Positions 32,349 to 44,295 of a stretch of 64,000 bases of DNA are shown in pieces. The notes below the pieces were generated by a model, which saw nothing but the letters and a program-made list of their open reading frames with translations, was not told the origin of the DNA and did no database searches. Origin of the DNA: Gyromitra esculenta (taxonomy: Eukaryota > Ascomycota > Pezizomycetes > Pezizales > Discinaceae); contig JBCAML010000022.1 of the NCBI GenBank assembly GCA_038503075.1, positions 1,240,001 to 1,304,000 of the forward strand. Direction: 5' to 3'. Within the stretch, counting starts at the first letter, position 1. Every line of letters starts with the position of its first letter. A program made the translations under genes and the position numbers.

Positions 32349-33208
32349 TGGAAGATTTCAACTCCGAAACCGACAGTGACTATACCAGCTACTGGCGCGA
32401 CTGGGTAAGCCGAGCACCTAACTCTAACAGAATTTTACAGATTCCCCCGAGCCAGCCATGGCTAACCAAAGACTATCAACCCAGTTCATCTCCGCCCGCG
32501 GTCACGAGTACTTCTGTGAGATCGATGAGGAGTACTTGACGGACCGCTTCAACCTCACGGGGCTACAGCAGGAGGTGCAATATTACCAGTATGCGCTAGA
32601 TCTCGTCACGGACGTGTTTGATTTCGAGTGTGAGGACGAGGTGAGAGAACAGATTGAAAAGAGCGCGAGGCATCTTTATGGGCTTGTTCATGCTCGTTAC
32701 ATCATCACGACTCGAGGGCTTGCAAAAATGGTTTATTTCCGCTACCTCCCATCTTAAAATACTAGCAACTAACCACTACCACCAGCTCGAAAAGTATAAA
32801 AAATGCGACTTTGGTCGCTGCCCGCGTGTTCTCTGCCGCTCACACCCCCTCCTCCCGTTGGGCTTGTCTGATCTTGCCCAGCAAAAATCTGTGAAGCTTT
32901 ATTGTGCAAAATGCGAAGACGTCTACTCGCCCAAGTCATCCCGACACGCGGCGATCGATGGGGCTTACTTTGGCGCCAGCTTTCCGCATATTCTGTTTCA
33001 AGTTTATCCGGGTTTGATCCCGCCAAAGAGCAATGAGCGGTGGACGCCAAAGTGTTTTGGATTCAAGACACATGCGCAAGCAGCACTAGTCAGGTGGCAG
33101 GAAGGGGAGAGGGATAAACAGGATAGGAGGCTAGTGGAGGCGGGGTTGGAGGTGAGGAGGATCGAAGGTGGGGAGGAGGATGAAAGTGAAGAGGAAGTGG
33201 CGAGGTAG
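32349..33208 (+). CDS. CKB: Casein kinase II regulatory (beta) subunit
   Basis: Exons 32349-32404, 32485-32730 and 32786-33208. The beta subunit holds the CK2 tetramer together and steers substrate choice. Clear family text: SDYTSYWRDW before the first splice, then ISARGHEYFCEIDEEYLTD, RFNLTGL, EVQYYQYALDLVTDVFDFE, SARHLYGLVHARYI and TTRGLAKM, then LEKYKKCDFGRCPRVLC. The zinc-binding cysteines are in CPRVLC and YCAKCEDVY, followed by SSRHAAIDGAYFG and FPHILFQVYP. The C-terminus is acidic (EEDESEEEVAR). The start codon is unresolved: the first exon is open upstream but lacks an ATG, and the split-ATG model is the best explanation. Whether this is the CKB1 or CKB2 type cannot be decided without alignment. 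Confidence 0.92.
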
Positions 33209-33248
33209 GTACCGATGAGTAGAGATGGGTTCAGATGTTTGTATACTC

Positions 33249-33278
33249 GGTATTGGTATCGGTATTGGTATTGGTATC
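33249..33278. repeat. GGTATT/GGTATC microsatellite
   Basis: About five units of GGTAT(T/C) lie shortly after the CK2 subunit stop codon. The rest of 33279-33821 shows no gene. Confidence 0.75.
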
Positions 33279-33821
33279 TCTTGAGCCGCTACGTATCAGG
33301 GGGTTTTTTTTCTTGACTTTCCATGTTTTTTTTTGTTGCCGGATGGCGTCGGGGGGTGGGCAAGTTGGACGGAATTGATAATTAACGGGTGCCTTGTTGG
33401 TTCAATGTTTAATCGCTGTTTCGCGCAGTCCAGCGGGAAATTCTAGTCTTTTGATTCCAGCCAAACTCATTCGGTTTGGTTTACATAACTAGGGGTTAGT
33501 GTCTGGTTTTAGACGTTGGATTAATATCATTTCACGGCTTTTTATGGGGTCTTCAGCTCTTTGCCACCACGCTGTAACAAAAACCCCTGTGGCAGCGAAA
33601 TCGATAGCTGTAAATATGGTAACATCGAAACGATCATGAATTTTAGCTGCTGAAAAGGACGCTGCTATATTTGAGCAGAAGACATAAAAGATATAGTACT
33701 AGCGATTGAGATGGTGAAACCAAACTATTATCTACGCTAAATATTCCTTACCTTAGATCTTATGGGGAAGGCCCATCAAACATAAGCTTCATGGCTGTAG
33801 GAAACAAACTTGTTAGTTGCA

Positions 33822-36800
33822 TTACCTTTGTTTGGTTGATATGACCTTAGTATCTAATAATGGAAACTTACTGGTAGGGTAAGATGTGAATTGACTCCAG
33901 TCTGGTGTCATGTAGGCCCTGCTCCTCCCTGGTTTGGTTACATATTTCAACTTCCCTTCATCCCCGGGGGTCCGCCGTAAGTTCTCCAGCTTGGCTAAGA
34001 TCTTGAGAAATTCAAGGTTTTGCATATCTCCTATTTTTTTGACTAAAGTGGCCATACGAGCCCTCGTCGTATATGTCATACAGCCCGAGTGGTCGGTCGA
34101 GCTGTATCTCTAGCCTGCAAAAAAGTTAGGGTTTGCTAATAATATTAGTAACCCGGGGCTAGTGGTGGGACCCTACGGATTAGGAAAAGCTACAGGGTCT
34201 CGAGAGGCGGCAGCCTAATAGGCTCATAGAGGTTAGTTTGCTCTCTCTGTTATGGGCACCTCCAGCAAAATGAGAAAAACATACAAAGTCAAGAGATAAT
34301 TTGTGTCCTCTCTTAAGAACATATCGCGATCGGTTGTTGTGGGAAAATTCCACAGGATGACCAATGTCACGTTCCACATCTCGGAGTATAACTCGCGAGT
34401 CTGTCAATCGTATTCCTTCGAGAATATATCTTCTAAGTGACGAATCTGCTTCAGGTGTATCCTGTCTGGAAAGTCTTCGGATTTCGGCCCAGTGGTTTTC
34501 ATTCTCCTCACAGAGGTAAAAGTCGATAAGTTGAGCCATCTTAATCATATATATCAGTGCTGAAGAAGTAGGGATATTTCAGCAGGGAGGCCGCTCGTCA
34601 ACATACCTTTGCCCCCGTGCTCAGAACAAAAGCACACGCAATCTGCAGTGTAACCACCGTAATATCCCCTAAAAGCTGGGGATTTTTAGAGACTTGAAGC
34701 ATTATATCCTTGTTGAGATAGCTTCCCAGTAAGTCTGGATGGGGAAGTATGGTTGAGGGGTCTACAGGCTCAAGTGTCGCAATCTTATCCCTCACCATTT
34801 CGTACAGTGTTTCTATGTTACTTGCCACGTTACGGCGAGAAACCCAGGATTTTGTTGGATCGGTATCTGAGAAGAGATAAACAGCAAGATCGTAGAGAAT
34901 TTTATAAAGTTATGTGTCTGAATAAGCGCCCCCAGGATTGAAGCTAGACTTGAACGGAAGATGGAAAACGGGCGATACTGTGTGAATAGGTAGCAAGTTG
35001 GTAACACTGTGGGTCATATATTTAGTCAACCAGCTTTTGAGAATCAATGAAAGGATTTACTCTTTCACAAGATCCATCTGATAAACAGAATGCTTCCCAA
35101 GCTCGTAGGATGCTTTTTTGAGAAGTAGCTTTATGGTTTTCCCGATGATATATTTGAATAATGGCATTGCCCCTTCGTCTCGATAAGGTACACTAGTGGT
35201 CAATAGAGCACGAATAGCTTTATAATCAACTACGCACATAAATTCTCCAAGAGAAGTCAATTTTGCTTCATGTTGATCTCTGAAGTATATCTGGCGCGGA
35301 TCACTCAAGAACCATTGCACGGTAGCGTAGGTAGCAATCGAGGCTGGCGGAGGATCGAATGACGGGGGATCGAATGAGTATAAGTGTGCTTTGTCACTCC
35401 CCGTGAAGATATTGCGACTCTCAGTAGGTGTAAAGAATGGCTGCATCGCATACACCGAGTTGAATTTGAACCAATGGGGGAATGCGTTGAGAATGAGGTG
35501 GGATATTTTGGATCCCCCTAGCGTTTGATGATCCTGAGTAACCTCTGTGATACCCCAATTGGTGAGATTTGCTGGTGTGTAGTCCTATATTCATGGTGAG
35601 AATGAAAAGTAACTAGTAAAAATGAGACTCAAAGACCCATACTAAAGTTAAAAACCGATCACTACGAACTAATCTGACGATATCGGTGAGCACAGCTTCA
35701 GAGACGGTTTCCGGTGCGCCTATGTCAAATTAGCAAAAATGGAACTTTTATATTTTAGCGGAAAGAATGATTTCTCCAACGAAAGTATGGCGGAACCGTC
35801 CCCCGAGATGTGATTAAATTAGCTAATCGGGTGCTTACAAAATCACATTTTAGGGTCTATTCTGGGTTTCGGTGATTCAAGAATAATTCCGGGATACATC
35901 TCCACATTGTCAAGATCACCATAGAATTTCTGAAGCGTATTGGCGACATATGGATCCGGGTTAATTTCCTCAAACGAGTCGTAGCGTTTAAGATTGAGGA
36001 ATTGACGGAACTCGTTAAGTGAAGCTACTTGCCATTTCCGAGCTCGTAGTATTCCCGCAATTTCGGCAGACTTGAAGATGTCTGGAACGTTATTGGCTCC
36101 GAAAGCACCTATACATACCATAAGCTTAGCCCAGCCTCAAGTTTGCAAATTTAGGAGTTGAGGCATACCTGCTGGGTCCTCGATACTTTCTTTCAGAATC
36201 TTCACCAAGTCCGCGTCCTCAAAGCTCCCATCTTTCGTTCTAGATAGTCCACTAAATGTCCTTTAATTATAAAGTAAAATAGCTGCATTTTAGAGTACAC
36301 GGACAATCAAAGAGCAAACCAGGATCTGGTCGAGCACAAGGTGCCTTTCTCTCAGAGCGGACTATTTTGGCGTACGGAGTCCCGGCTTTTCCCAAATCTG
36401 GATACATGATGTTCTAAAAAAACCCCCAAGAAGATATAAATTATAGGCTCGAAACTCGACTCTGCACTAGCTAAATGAAGCACATCGAGATCGGACATAC
36501 ATTATAAGAGCCATCAGGTTGACGGTATAGATGTTTATCGTCAACGCATAAAAATGGCGGATGTGGGAGAGCGTCCCACAGTCGGTCAGCAAGTGACCCT
36601 GTTAATTTTGTACTTGCAAACGACTTTTCGGGCAATCCAGCAATAAGATGGATGAATTTTTCCGTCTGCCAATACAGTTTCCGGTTAGATAGTTACTATC
36701 ATACGCACGCCTCAAAAGCAATCGATAGGTCATAAGTTGAATTTCTTGAAGCCTTTAATCCCGCAAGAACGGGATTGAATAGAACCCACCAACAACGTTT

Positions 36801-37011
36801 GATCATTCCTAGACTCCTCTGACACTTCCTTCAATGCTACCCATGCTTCGTCTAACAAGTCCTCTGTCATATTGGTCCTAGCTGGTGCTAACGATTTTAG
36901 AACATCTTTGAATGCGATCTTAATATCGGCTTCGCCCGCGTTAGGCTTTGATTGGATGAATTTCAATACCATGTCTCTAATAACTCGTTCATCATCGGTA
37001 TTGGAATCCAT
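33822..37011 (-). pseudogene. Psi-factor-producing oxygenase (Ppo) relic without its catalytic core
   Basis: Ppo enzymes join a haem peroxidase-like fatty-acid dioxygenase to a P450 hydroperoxide isomerase and make oxylipin signals. Homologous blocks run in order down the minus strand: HLIAGLPEKSFA, LWDALPHPPF, NIMYPDLGKAGTPYA, DPGLLFD (to 36306); FSGLSRTKDGSFEDADLV (from 36256); FGANNVPDIFKSAEIAG, NEFRQFLNLKRY, INPDPYVANTL; DYTPANLTNWG, YAMQPFFTPTESRNI; VTNLLPIH; LSRQDTPEADSSLRRYILEG; LENLRRTPG. Between DPGLLFD and FSGLSR only about 50 bp remain where relatives have roughly 300 residues, so the distal and proximal haem histidines and the catalytic tyrosine are gone. Further lesions: an in-frame TAA at 34910-34912 and frameshifts around 34100-34250, where the P450 cysteine motif is unrecognisable. 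An N-terminal exon (37011-36790, or from 37116) splices in phase to the first block. Confidence 0.85.
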
Positions 37012-37116
37012 CGCCCCTAAGAGATTAAGTAGTAAGCGCGAATGCGGGATTGAGTTTCTTGCTGGTTTTGGTTTCAGTTCTCTTCTATGCTTAGGAAGGA
37101 GTTTGGAACCAAGCAT

Positions 37117-37715
37117 ACGTGATTTTATGTATCCACTTAGGTACTACCCCGCTTCTAGTACCACCGAAAAGGCTGCATGAGATGGATGCCTATATGTAGT
37201 TAGGTAGTGGCGAGAATCTACCTATAGCTATCTCGATTGTCTTTACATGAAAGAGATGCGAGGTAAATCGTCCTGTATGGCTCTCAATGTCCGTGAGATC
37301 TAACTAATGCATTTGTTCCGTCCTATATACCAAGATATGGTATTTGCAAAGCGCACATACCATTTACCAATATTGGCAAACAGTGCCACTTTTAACATGG
37401 GTTGTTCCATAAGCAAAGCTTGTACAGTTTGTCAATTTTTTTATTTCTAAAAATTTGAACATAGATTTTTATAATTACAGGTCTAATAAATTTTCTGAGC
37501 TAGCAGGAAAAAAAAAATCTCTATCTCGTTAGTATTGAAACGTCCCACCAACGAAACACCCATCCAGCGAACCTTGTAGTGAGACATCATAAAAAATCAA
37601 TTTTTGCTTTTGCATGTTTTTGTTGTTTGTTTCGACTCCAGTTTTTTTTGAAGGTGCACTTTGAATATAGAGCAACACTTTTAATATAAGTTGTACCAAA
37701 TACAAAATTTTCCTA
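37117..37715. other. Intergenic, nothing recognised
   Basis: AT-rich sequence with several T and A runs between 37430 and 37640; no gene. Confidence 0.45.
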
Positions 37716-37889
37716 CAGTACAATCGCCCTATAAGAATACGGTTGGTTCCGAAAATGATATTCTTATAAAAGAGTTATTCTTATATGAAAAGCAGGCCAC
37801 ACTCAAATATACCCCTGGCAGAACTGGATTCAGCATTCTAATAAGGCGAGTATTCCTATAGTTAGTATTCTTATAGGGCGATTGTACTG
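37716..37889. mobile_element. MITE family K copy 2
   Basis: 174 bp, ends CAGTACAATCGCCCTATAAG on both sides in inverse orientation, TA-flanked. Same length as 1799-1972. Confidence 0.9.
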
Positions 37890-38483
37890 TATTTGGAAAT
37901 GGTTTGAACGCTTTACAAATCTCATATCTTGGCATATAGGGCAGAACACATTTATCAGCCTCTAAGAAATGCTACAAATGAGCTGTATTGCAAAATACTA
38001 ACGGTAGGCCAATACATGTAGTTATGGAAAATTACACGTATCTATAATCTATACTATCTTATCTCATTGGATGTATGAAATCAATATTTGAATCACCGGG
38101 GTTTCATGGGCTGCAGTTGTAAGCCTCACGTGCGCTCATAGATCTTCCACGCACAAAGATCAGAAAGATCATGTGGATCAGCTTTGAATTCATTGTGTTT
38201 GGTAAGTACTACCCTATAATATATTAAGTAGTGCTGGCTATGGGAATATGGAAATCTAACATTTGTAGGGCAAAGAAGAATCCCCAAAACTACCCCAATT
38301 GCAACCCCTCTGTAATTACTTTAGATGATTATGCAATTCCGTTTATATTTATACATTACCATTTTTTGTAAAATTTCAGCCGTAGCAACTCGCTAATCTA
38401 GAAGCCACATATCCCGTTGCCTGCGGCAGCAGCAAACCACTAAGTTAGACCACCCGCTACCGTGCCAAATTCCATATCTCAGC
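37890..38483. other. Intergenic, nothing recognised
   Basis: No gene or repeat could be supported; it contains the 3' region of the hydrolase gene. Confidence 0.45.
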
Positions 38484-39500
38484 TCACCTCTCTACCTCCC
38501 AGACCTTCTTTAACACGCTGCAAGCCTCAATATACGCCTCATCTCTCTTTGGGTCCCTCCAAATCGGATTCAGACTCTTATCCCACCCATGCACTGTCCC
38601 CTCAAGCATCTTGTAGGTAACCCGTTTCCCATACTCCTTTTCCAGTCTATGCCTAAACCGCTCCGCCTCAGCCCGCAGCTCATCCCATTCACACGTATGA
38701 ATGCAGATATCATCCGGCAGGAACCTCAACAGCTCCACGGAAGCAACGCTAGGCGAGAGATACGGACTGTCCATAGCAATAGTTTTCGGCGGATACAGAT
38801 AAGAAGCATCAAACAGGTCCGTGAACAGCTTCGGAAGCTCCTTCTCCGGTCGAATATTCGTGAGTCGACGGGAAGCCCGTGGGTTTGTAAAATCCGTAGA
38901 AGGGTACCACGCAACAATAACGGATAACCTGTTTTGCACGTTTATCGCCTCCACGCCATGTGTTGTTCGCCGCCGCCGCACTTCTTCGGCTAATCGCAGC
39001 GGCACGGTAAATGCCATATTCCCGCCCGCGGAAAATCCACTCATTCCGATACGCTTCGTGTCTATGTTGAGCTCTTCTGCATGCTCAATTACCCAGAGAA
39101 CTGCGTCGACGCCGTCTTCGACAGCGGTGGGGAACGGGTGTTCGGGCGCTCGTCGATAGTCGACACTCACGACAACGGCGTTGCATTCGTCGATGACTGC
39201 ATGGCACCACCGTGCATCGTCTGATGCGGTGCCAATCGTGAAACCACCGCCGTGGAAATTGATAAGGACGGGGTAAGGCTCAGTGGTGTCTGACTTGTTG
39301 GTCTCGCTATAAGTGCTTGGTGTATAAAATAGTAGACGTATGTATCCGGGAGTTGGCGATATAGTAGCTGGGATTGAGCGCTCGAACGAAGGCTGCGGGG
39401 GACGCAGTGGGGCAAGGTCATGAAGCATCATACCGGCAGACATGAGGGTGCGCCAGAGACCAGCCTGGGCATGGAGAAGCCATCTGGGGCGGTCAGTCAT
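38484..39500 (-). CDS. Alpha/beta hydrolase (HSL-type esterase/lipase)
   Basis: I start at MTDRPRWLLH, giving 338 residues without an intron; the longer open frame upstream would run through a foldback repeat. The hormone-sensitive-lipase type oxyanion motif HGGGFTIG is at 83-90, the VSVDYRRAPEHPFP block at 112-124, and the nucleophile Ser157 in GFSAGG. The likely acid is the Asp of CEWDEL and the His is in TVHGWDKS near the C-terminus, so the triad is complete. Such enzymes cleave short-chain or acetyl esters, in fungi often in secondary metabolism or detoxification. No signal peptide is visible, so it is probably intracellular. The gene is divergent from the ATP-grasp gene 1.1 kb away, which could mean shared control. 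Confidence 0.85.
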   Translation of the reverse strand: MTDRPRWLLHAQAGLWRTLMSAGMMLHDLAPLRPPQPSFERSIPATISPTPGYIRLLFYTPSTYSETNKSDTTEPYPVLINFHGGGFTIGTASDDARWCHAVIDECNAVVVSVDYRRAPEHPFPTAVEDGVDAVLWVIEHAEELNIDTKRIGMSGFSAGGNMAFTVPLRLAEEVRRRRTTHGVEAINVQNRLSVIVAWYPSTDFTNPRASRRLTNIRPEKELPKLFTDLFDASYLYPPKTIAMDSPYLSPSVASVELLRFLPDDICIHTCEWDELRAEAERFRHRLEKEYGKRVTYKMLEGTVHGWDKSLNPIWRDPKRDEAYIEACSVLKKVWEVER

Positions 39501-39556
39501 GGTGGGTATTGCGCGCAGAGATTGTGAGTTGAGAGTAAGTAATAGGTAGCTATAGA

Positions 39557-39807
39557 TACATGTACAGTAGTAGTCGTTTAATGGGGCGACAGCTGCAACG
39601 CAACGCCCTGAAATATGGCCAATTTCTCCATGCACACTATGAAGTTCAGATACAGAAATAAGATAGATAGGTAGAAATACAGAAAACATGTCTCTATTCC
39701 ATGTGTTTTTCTGAACTCTGTCATGAGCATGGAGAAATTGCCCATACTGTTAGGGCGTGGCTTTGTTGTTGTCTCCTCATTAAACGACCACAACTGTACA
39801 TGTACAT
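39557..39807. mobile_element. Imperfect foldback element upstream of the hydrolase
   Basis: The left arm from TACATGTACAGTAGTAGTCG through CGTTTAATGGGGCGAC to GCCAATTTCTCCATGCA is matched inversely on the right (AGCATGGAGAAATTGCCCAT through CTCATTAAACGACCACA to CTGTACATGTA). Pairing continues inward (AAGTTCAGA and TCTGAACT). The element lies only 56 bp before the hydrolase ATG and could influence its promoter. Confidence 0.75.
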
Positions 39808-40627
39808 GTGGTTTACAAGTGAGTGCTAGAAGTAGTAGAGTACTGATAGAGAAAACCGATTGGGTTGCCAAGGGTCTTTCAAGTAAACCGTTTACACGAG
39901 CGAGACTAGGAAACTTGGAATCGATGGAATCCTCTTTGCCACCAAAAGCCACAGCACTGTGGCGTGTGCGCCTTGAGTTTGGTGCCAACCAGGCGTCAGG
40001 GACTTGGAGATGCAGGTCCCAACTGTAGGTTTGGCGGGCCACCTTGCAGTCCTGGCGTACCAGGCCAGTGGATTAGGAATCATTACCGCTAAAACCCACC
40101 CCAGGAACAACATGGGCGAGCACTTATTGCTAGCTGCCTTATAAAGCTACCGAAACTATTAGGCTTTGCTGAAAAGCAATATCGGTAGACAGCTCGGCTC
40201 CCTCCTGTTGGATACCTTGGCTGGCATTCAGGTACTCTTTTGGTAGCCAATGACAGAACAGCGACGTCATCTGCGTATGTACCGACGCCGTTCGCACCAC
40301 CCGATCTGCGGTTTTGCAATAACCGTTCAGTGGGCAGGAATGGCATCCGGATAGACCCTGGTCTAATGACTCAGCTGATAGCCGTACGGTTGACTATCAA
40401 CGTCAAGGCTCCATCACAGCTGATATCAACCTTTATCTATTACTCCAGGTTCCTAGATACAATACTCAATATGCTATCGTAGCAATGAATAATCTGGATC
40501 AGCGCATCCCTTGGAGCCATGGGATGTATCCAGTTCCTGTCCCCCTACATGGCTAACTCTGCGAGAACCGCCAGGGTCTAACCAAGCCACAGGATAGTAC
40601 GGAGACCCTCCAAATTATACAGACAAA
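39808..40627. promoter_or_regulatory. Shared upstream region of the divergent hydrolase and ATP-grasp genes
   Basis: No gene seen. Contains a small palindrome (GCCACAGCACTGTGGC, around 39948-39963). No defined promoter element could be assigned. Confidence 0.35.
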
Positions 40628-41935
40628 ATGTGCAGATCAAAAAAGACACCTCGAGTAAAACCTACTCCACCACTCAGAATCCTCTTAACGAACGGCCGCT
40701 TCCCCGTCTCTATTGGCCTAGCTTGTCAGCTCCACCTTGCTGGCCATCATGTCTATGTTGTCGACCCAATGCATTACCACGTTTGTAAGTTCTCTCGGGC
40801 TGTCCGCAAATCGTACTACGTCCCTGCTCCTCATGTGGATTCCGCCGGCTACGTCGCTGGCGTGAAAAACGCCATTCTGGACGCCAATATCGACCTTGTC
40901 ATTCTTATGCACGAGGAAATCTTCTACCTCGCCGAGTGCCAGGAGGAAGAGATACAGCGAAGACTCTTCGCCCCTCAATTCTCAACATTGATGATGCTAC
41001 ACAACAAATGGGAATTCTCGCAGTTCCTTCTCCGAATAGGGCTCGACGCCCCAGCCTTTTCCCTATGCCAGAACATAGAGGACGTGCACTCTCTCGACCT
41101 TTCCAAAGAACTTGCGCTGAAACCGGTCTTCGGCCGCGCCTGCAGCAAAGTCCACCACCTCGTCCCCGGCAAGCCCCTGCCCACAGTTATCTCAGTCGAC
41201 GACGACAACCACTACATAGCCCAAGATTGGATCCACGGCGACCGCTTCTGCAGCTACTCTGTCCTCCGCAACGGCCTTATCCGCGCCCACGCAGTCTACC
41301 CGGTCCAAGACACAATCGACGGTTCATCCGCCATCTACTTCACGTCGATATCGCATCCCCGCATACGGGCATACATCGAATCCATAGCCACGGCTCTCCC
41401 CGGCGTGAACGGGCAGCTGGCGTTCGACTTCGTAGAGACAGGAGATAGGCTGGTCGCTATCGAATGTAACCCCCGCGCCACCTCCGGAATCCACCTCTTC
41501 TCACGAACACCCGATCTTGCACGCGCACTCACACTACCGCTGGACTGCGAAGCGCCATCTGCAGAGGCCCGGCCAGGGTACACACGACAGCTGATGCCAG
41601 GGATGCTGATGTGGGCGCATAAAGAGCAGGGAGCGAAGGCGTGGGCAACGCATATGGAGCGGCTTGTTAGGAGCAGAGACGTGCTGTTTAGTGCGAGGGA
41701 TGTCGGGCCGAGTTTGATGCAGCCGTTTTTGCTGACGAGTTACTATAATATATGTCAAGAGAGGAAAATGAGGTTGCCGGAGATGTTTCAGTGGGATTTG
41801 TGTTGGGAGCCCGCGGGTGAGGAGTTGGCGAGGGTGAGGAAGAGATTGAAGACTGAGGAGGGGTATGAAGGAGGACTGGAGTTGGATAGAGGTAGGGAAA
41901 TGGGAAAGGAGAGGGGATATGGGGAGGTGCCGTGA
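40628..41935 (+). CDS. ATP-grasp family ligase
   Basis: Single exon, 435 residues, ATG at 40628. The N-terminal Rossmann-like pre-ATP-grasp part opens with [20 protein letters not shown] and contains YYVPAPH and [14 protein letters not shown]. The ATP-grasp part includes [13 protein letters not shown] (nucleotide lysine strand), [18 protein letters not shown] and the metal-binding end [17 protein letters not shown], with Glu and Asn as ligands. Members activate a carboxylate as acyl phosphate and join it to an amine or thiol, as in carbamoyl-phosphate synthase or D-Ala ligases; the substrate here is unknown. The last 40 residues are charged and low in complexity. The GC content of the coding region is clearly higher than that of the flanks, as for its neighbour the hydrolase. 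Confidence 0.85.
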   Translation: MCRSKKTPRVKPTPPLRILLTNGRFPVSIGLACQLHLAGHHVYVVDPMHYHVCKFSRAVRKSYYVPAPHVDSAGYVAGVKNAILDANIDLVILMHEEIFYLAECQEEEIQRRLFAPQFSTLMMLHNKWEFSQFLLRIGLDAPAFSLCQNIEDVHSLDLSKELALKPVFGRACSKVHHLVPGKPLPTVISVDDDNHYIAQDWIHGDRFCSYSVLRNGLIRAHAVYPVQDTIDGSSAIYFTSISHPRIRAYIESIATALPGVNGQLAFDFVETGDRLVAIECNPRATSGIHLFSRTPDLARALTLPLDCEAPSAEARPGYTRQLMPGMLMWAHKEQGAKAWATHMERLVRSRDVLFSARDVGPSLMQPFLLTSYYNICQERKMRLPEMFQWDLCWEPAGEELARVRKRLKTEEGYEGGLELDRGREMGKERGYGEVP

Positions 41936-44295
41936 CGGGAGGATTTTGAGTACTGAGTTTTAGAGATATCTTTTGTTTGTAGTGTTGTTTTTAGTCCGTG
42001 ATGGATGGTGTGGGTTACTCTAGATAGTGTGAAGTTATAGAGGTTTGGGCATGGATTGAGTGATGTACTGATGGTAAATTAAATGATTATCAGGACAAAT
42101 TAGGGGGACTGGTATTAACCGAAACGTTTCCTCGCTTTCAAAACCGCAATCTTGGTTACAATTGGGATGTTTTCTGGTCGTTGCCAGCTGCTGTTAACTC
42201 TAAAGTATGAGGAAATGGGGCGAATATTCTGCTATTTTATAAATTATCGCTGGGAGACGCTAGCTTAATTCTAGAGAACTACTGTATTTACACTAGCAAT
42301 CAAGTACTGTTTCAGCATTTCTTTTGGGAATGCCACGCCTGTGCTGTCTCAACCTCATCCATCCCTCCTGTTTTGGTATTATAGTCATGAAATATCACTC
42401 GATTTAAATTTCCGCTATCTTGTTTAATTATACCGATTTCTTGAAAGAAAAAAAAACATAGGAAGCAGTTCTCCGTATAATCTACAGCTAACTGCAAAAA
42501 CGCAACCTCGGCTTCCCCCTTCTCCAGACTCCGTTTCCCCGGTTCCAGTATTGAGCAAAGCCGAATTATAGCGCGAGTACTACCAGCCAAATATTATTAG
42601 TAGGTATTAGGAAGCTTGGGGTGTCGATATCCACTAATGCTGTTGGAGACGGCTTACATATAGGAGCGTTTTTTAACGGGCTGCGGTGCTTGAACGTTTT
42701 GTTTTTCAGCGAGATCTCTTGGCTTCGTGCTCCGTGCTCATGATCAAGCTCGAGTAGAGATTTCGGGCCCAGCTTCGAATCGGAATACGAAAGGGTATGG
42801 GAGAGCACATACAGTGATATAAGTTCTAAGTTGAGAGTATACTTGCTCCTAGCCCCTACTACTCTCTTGGCTGTTGGGATTTGGAAAAAAAAAAAAAAGC
42901 TACAGGGCCGGGGGTTTCTAATCCCGTCGTCAGCAAACAGTCGGGTGTTCATTTCTGGAAGTGGGGTTTTCATTCGTCTCGCAATCAGACGTTCACTCGC
43001 TAAGAGCCTTTGGAAAAGCTACTTTATTGACAATTCTGAGCGTGTTTAGGGTGCAAGATCGTAGAATCTGATGACTGTGATTATTCAATGTTGCGATTCA
43101 ACAGAATTTTTGCAGGTATCTACTCAACTGTACTCGTTGCGCACATACTCACTGCCTCCTGCACTAAGTGCACATGGGCCTTCCGCCCTAGAGGCAAGGG
43201 GTGCGGGAAAATGTAGTTGAGCTAGCCAGCTGCGGTCTTGTACATGTAATTTGCTGCATATATGTGGAATCACCTCTAACAGGTTTGCGACAAATGAATG
43301 GAAGCTGCATGTGTCGAGGGACTAATATTGTATTAAGGGATACTCCAATCGGGGGAGGATAGCAAAAGCATGTCTACGTGCAGTTATAACTTACACTGTC
43401 GGGAACAAGTAGCATTCGGCGAGCTGTCGCTCAGTAACTCCTTCTACCAAATGGAATAGAGTTTACTCCTTTCGCTTGGGATCTCCGTGCCCGGGAGCCC
43501 CTACGCACCCTGGACGAGTAAATTTTGTTGAGAAGTGCTGGAACACGTGGTGCGTGTATTGAGGGTAGTGGTGGGGTCGTTTGTCTCTTATATTTGGTAC
43601 TCCGTGTTCTCTTGCTTCTTGTCCCTCATCAATCATCATCTCGTTGCGGAACGTTCTCCGCTTCACCATGCTCTGGGTTCTATTTTCACCAATTGAGGGT
43701 TAGGGTTCTTATTTAATTCAAGCAAACTTTTGTGATACCTTGCTAGGAAGTTCTCAAGAGATACATGCACAGTCTTGTGTACGAGACCTGCAGGCGGCAT
43801 TGTAGGTTGAGAAAAAAGTAAGGCTACAGAAGTGTGTCGATGATCCGTTAATATAAAATACCTTGCTTGATGGGGGTGCAGTATTGGTAAAGATGGGTTG
43901 CCTGAACATTATAATTGTTCTAGGCCTTCATGGTTTGAATGGTAACAGATTTTCTACCAACAGGCAGCGGGTAGCTACTTATGCGACCTCAACAAGATCT
44001 GTGATTGATAAAAGAGAGCTACTCATCGATTTCTTCCCGAGACGTAACCCCAGTTGAATGAAACAGGTTTCTGAGAGGTATCTTCAAAGCCGTAGATGTG
44101 CTGGAACAAGCTAGGTCAGGATGACAATCAACAAACGTGATACCAGCTAATTTCCGTTCTAGTCTATCGCTCAAAATCCTTTAAAAGACCCATCCCCGTG
44201 AATGGGATTGATACCATATTTCTTCTCCCCAGGTTACGAAAGGCCCACTGCTCAACAATCTACAGCAAACTCTAAGGTCAAACAAAAATCATTTC
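41936..44295. other. Intergenic with a doubtful broken gene
   Basis: On the minus strand, 42973-42566 and 42590-42312 are overlapping frames with protein-like text (SLEKGEAEVAFLQLAVDYTE and NRVIFHDYNTKTGGMDEVE) interrupted by runs of phenylalanine encoded by poly-T. They may be a frameshifted relic; the family is not recognised. The rest, 43000-44295, shows no gene. Confidence 0.3.

Noticed and set aside
38484..39689. Longer 401-residue start for the hydrolase
   Set aside because: The extra N-terminus would be translated from the foldback element; the Met at 39500 starts family-like sequence.
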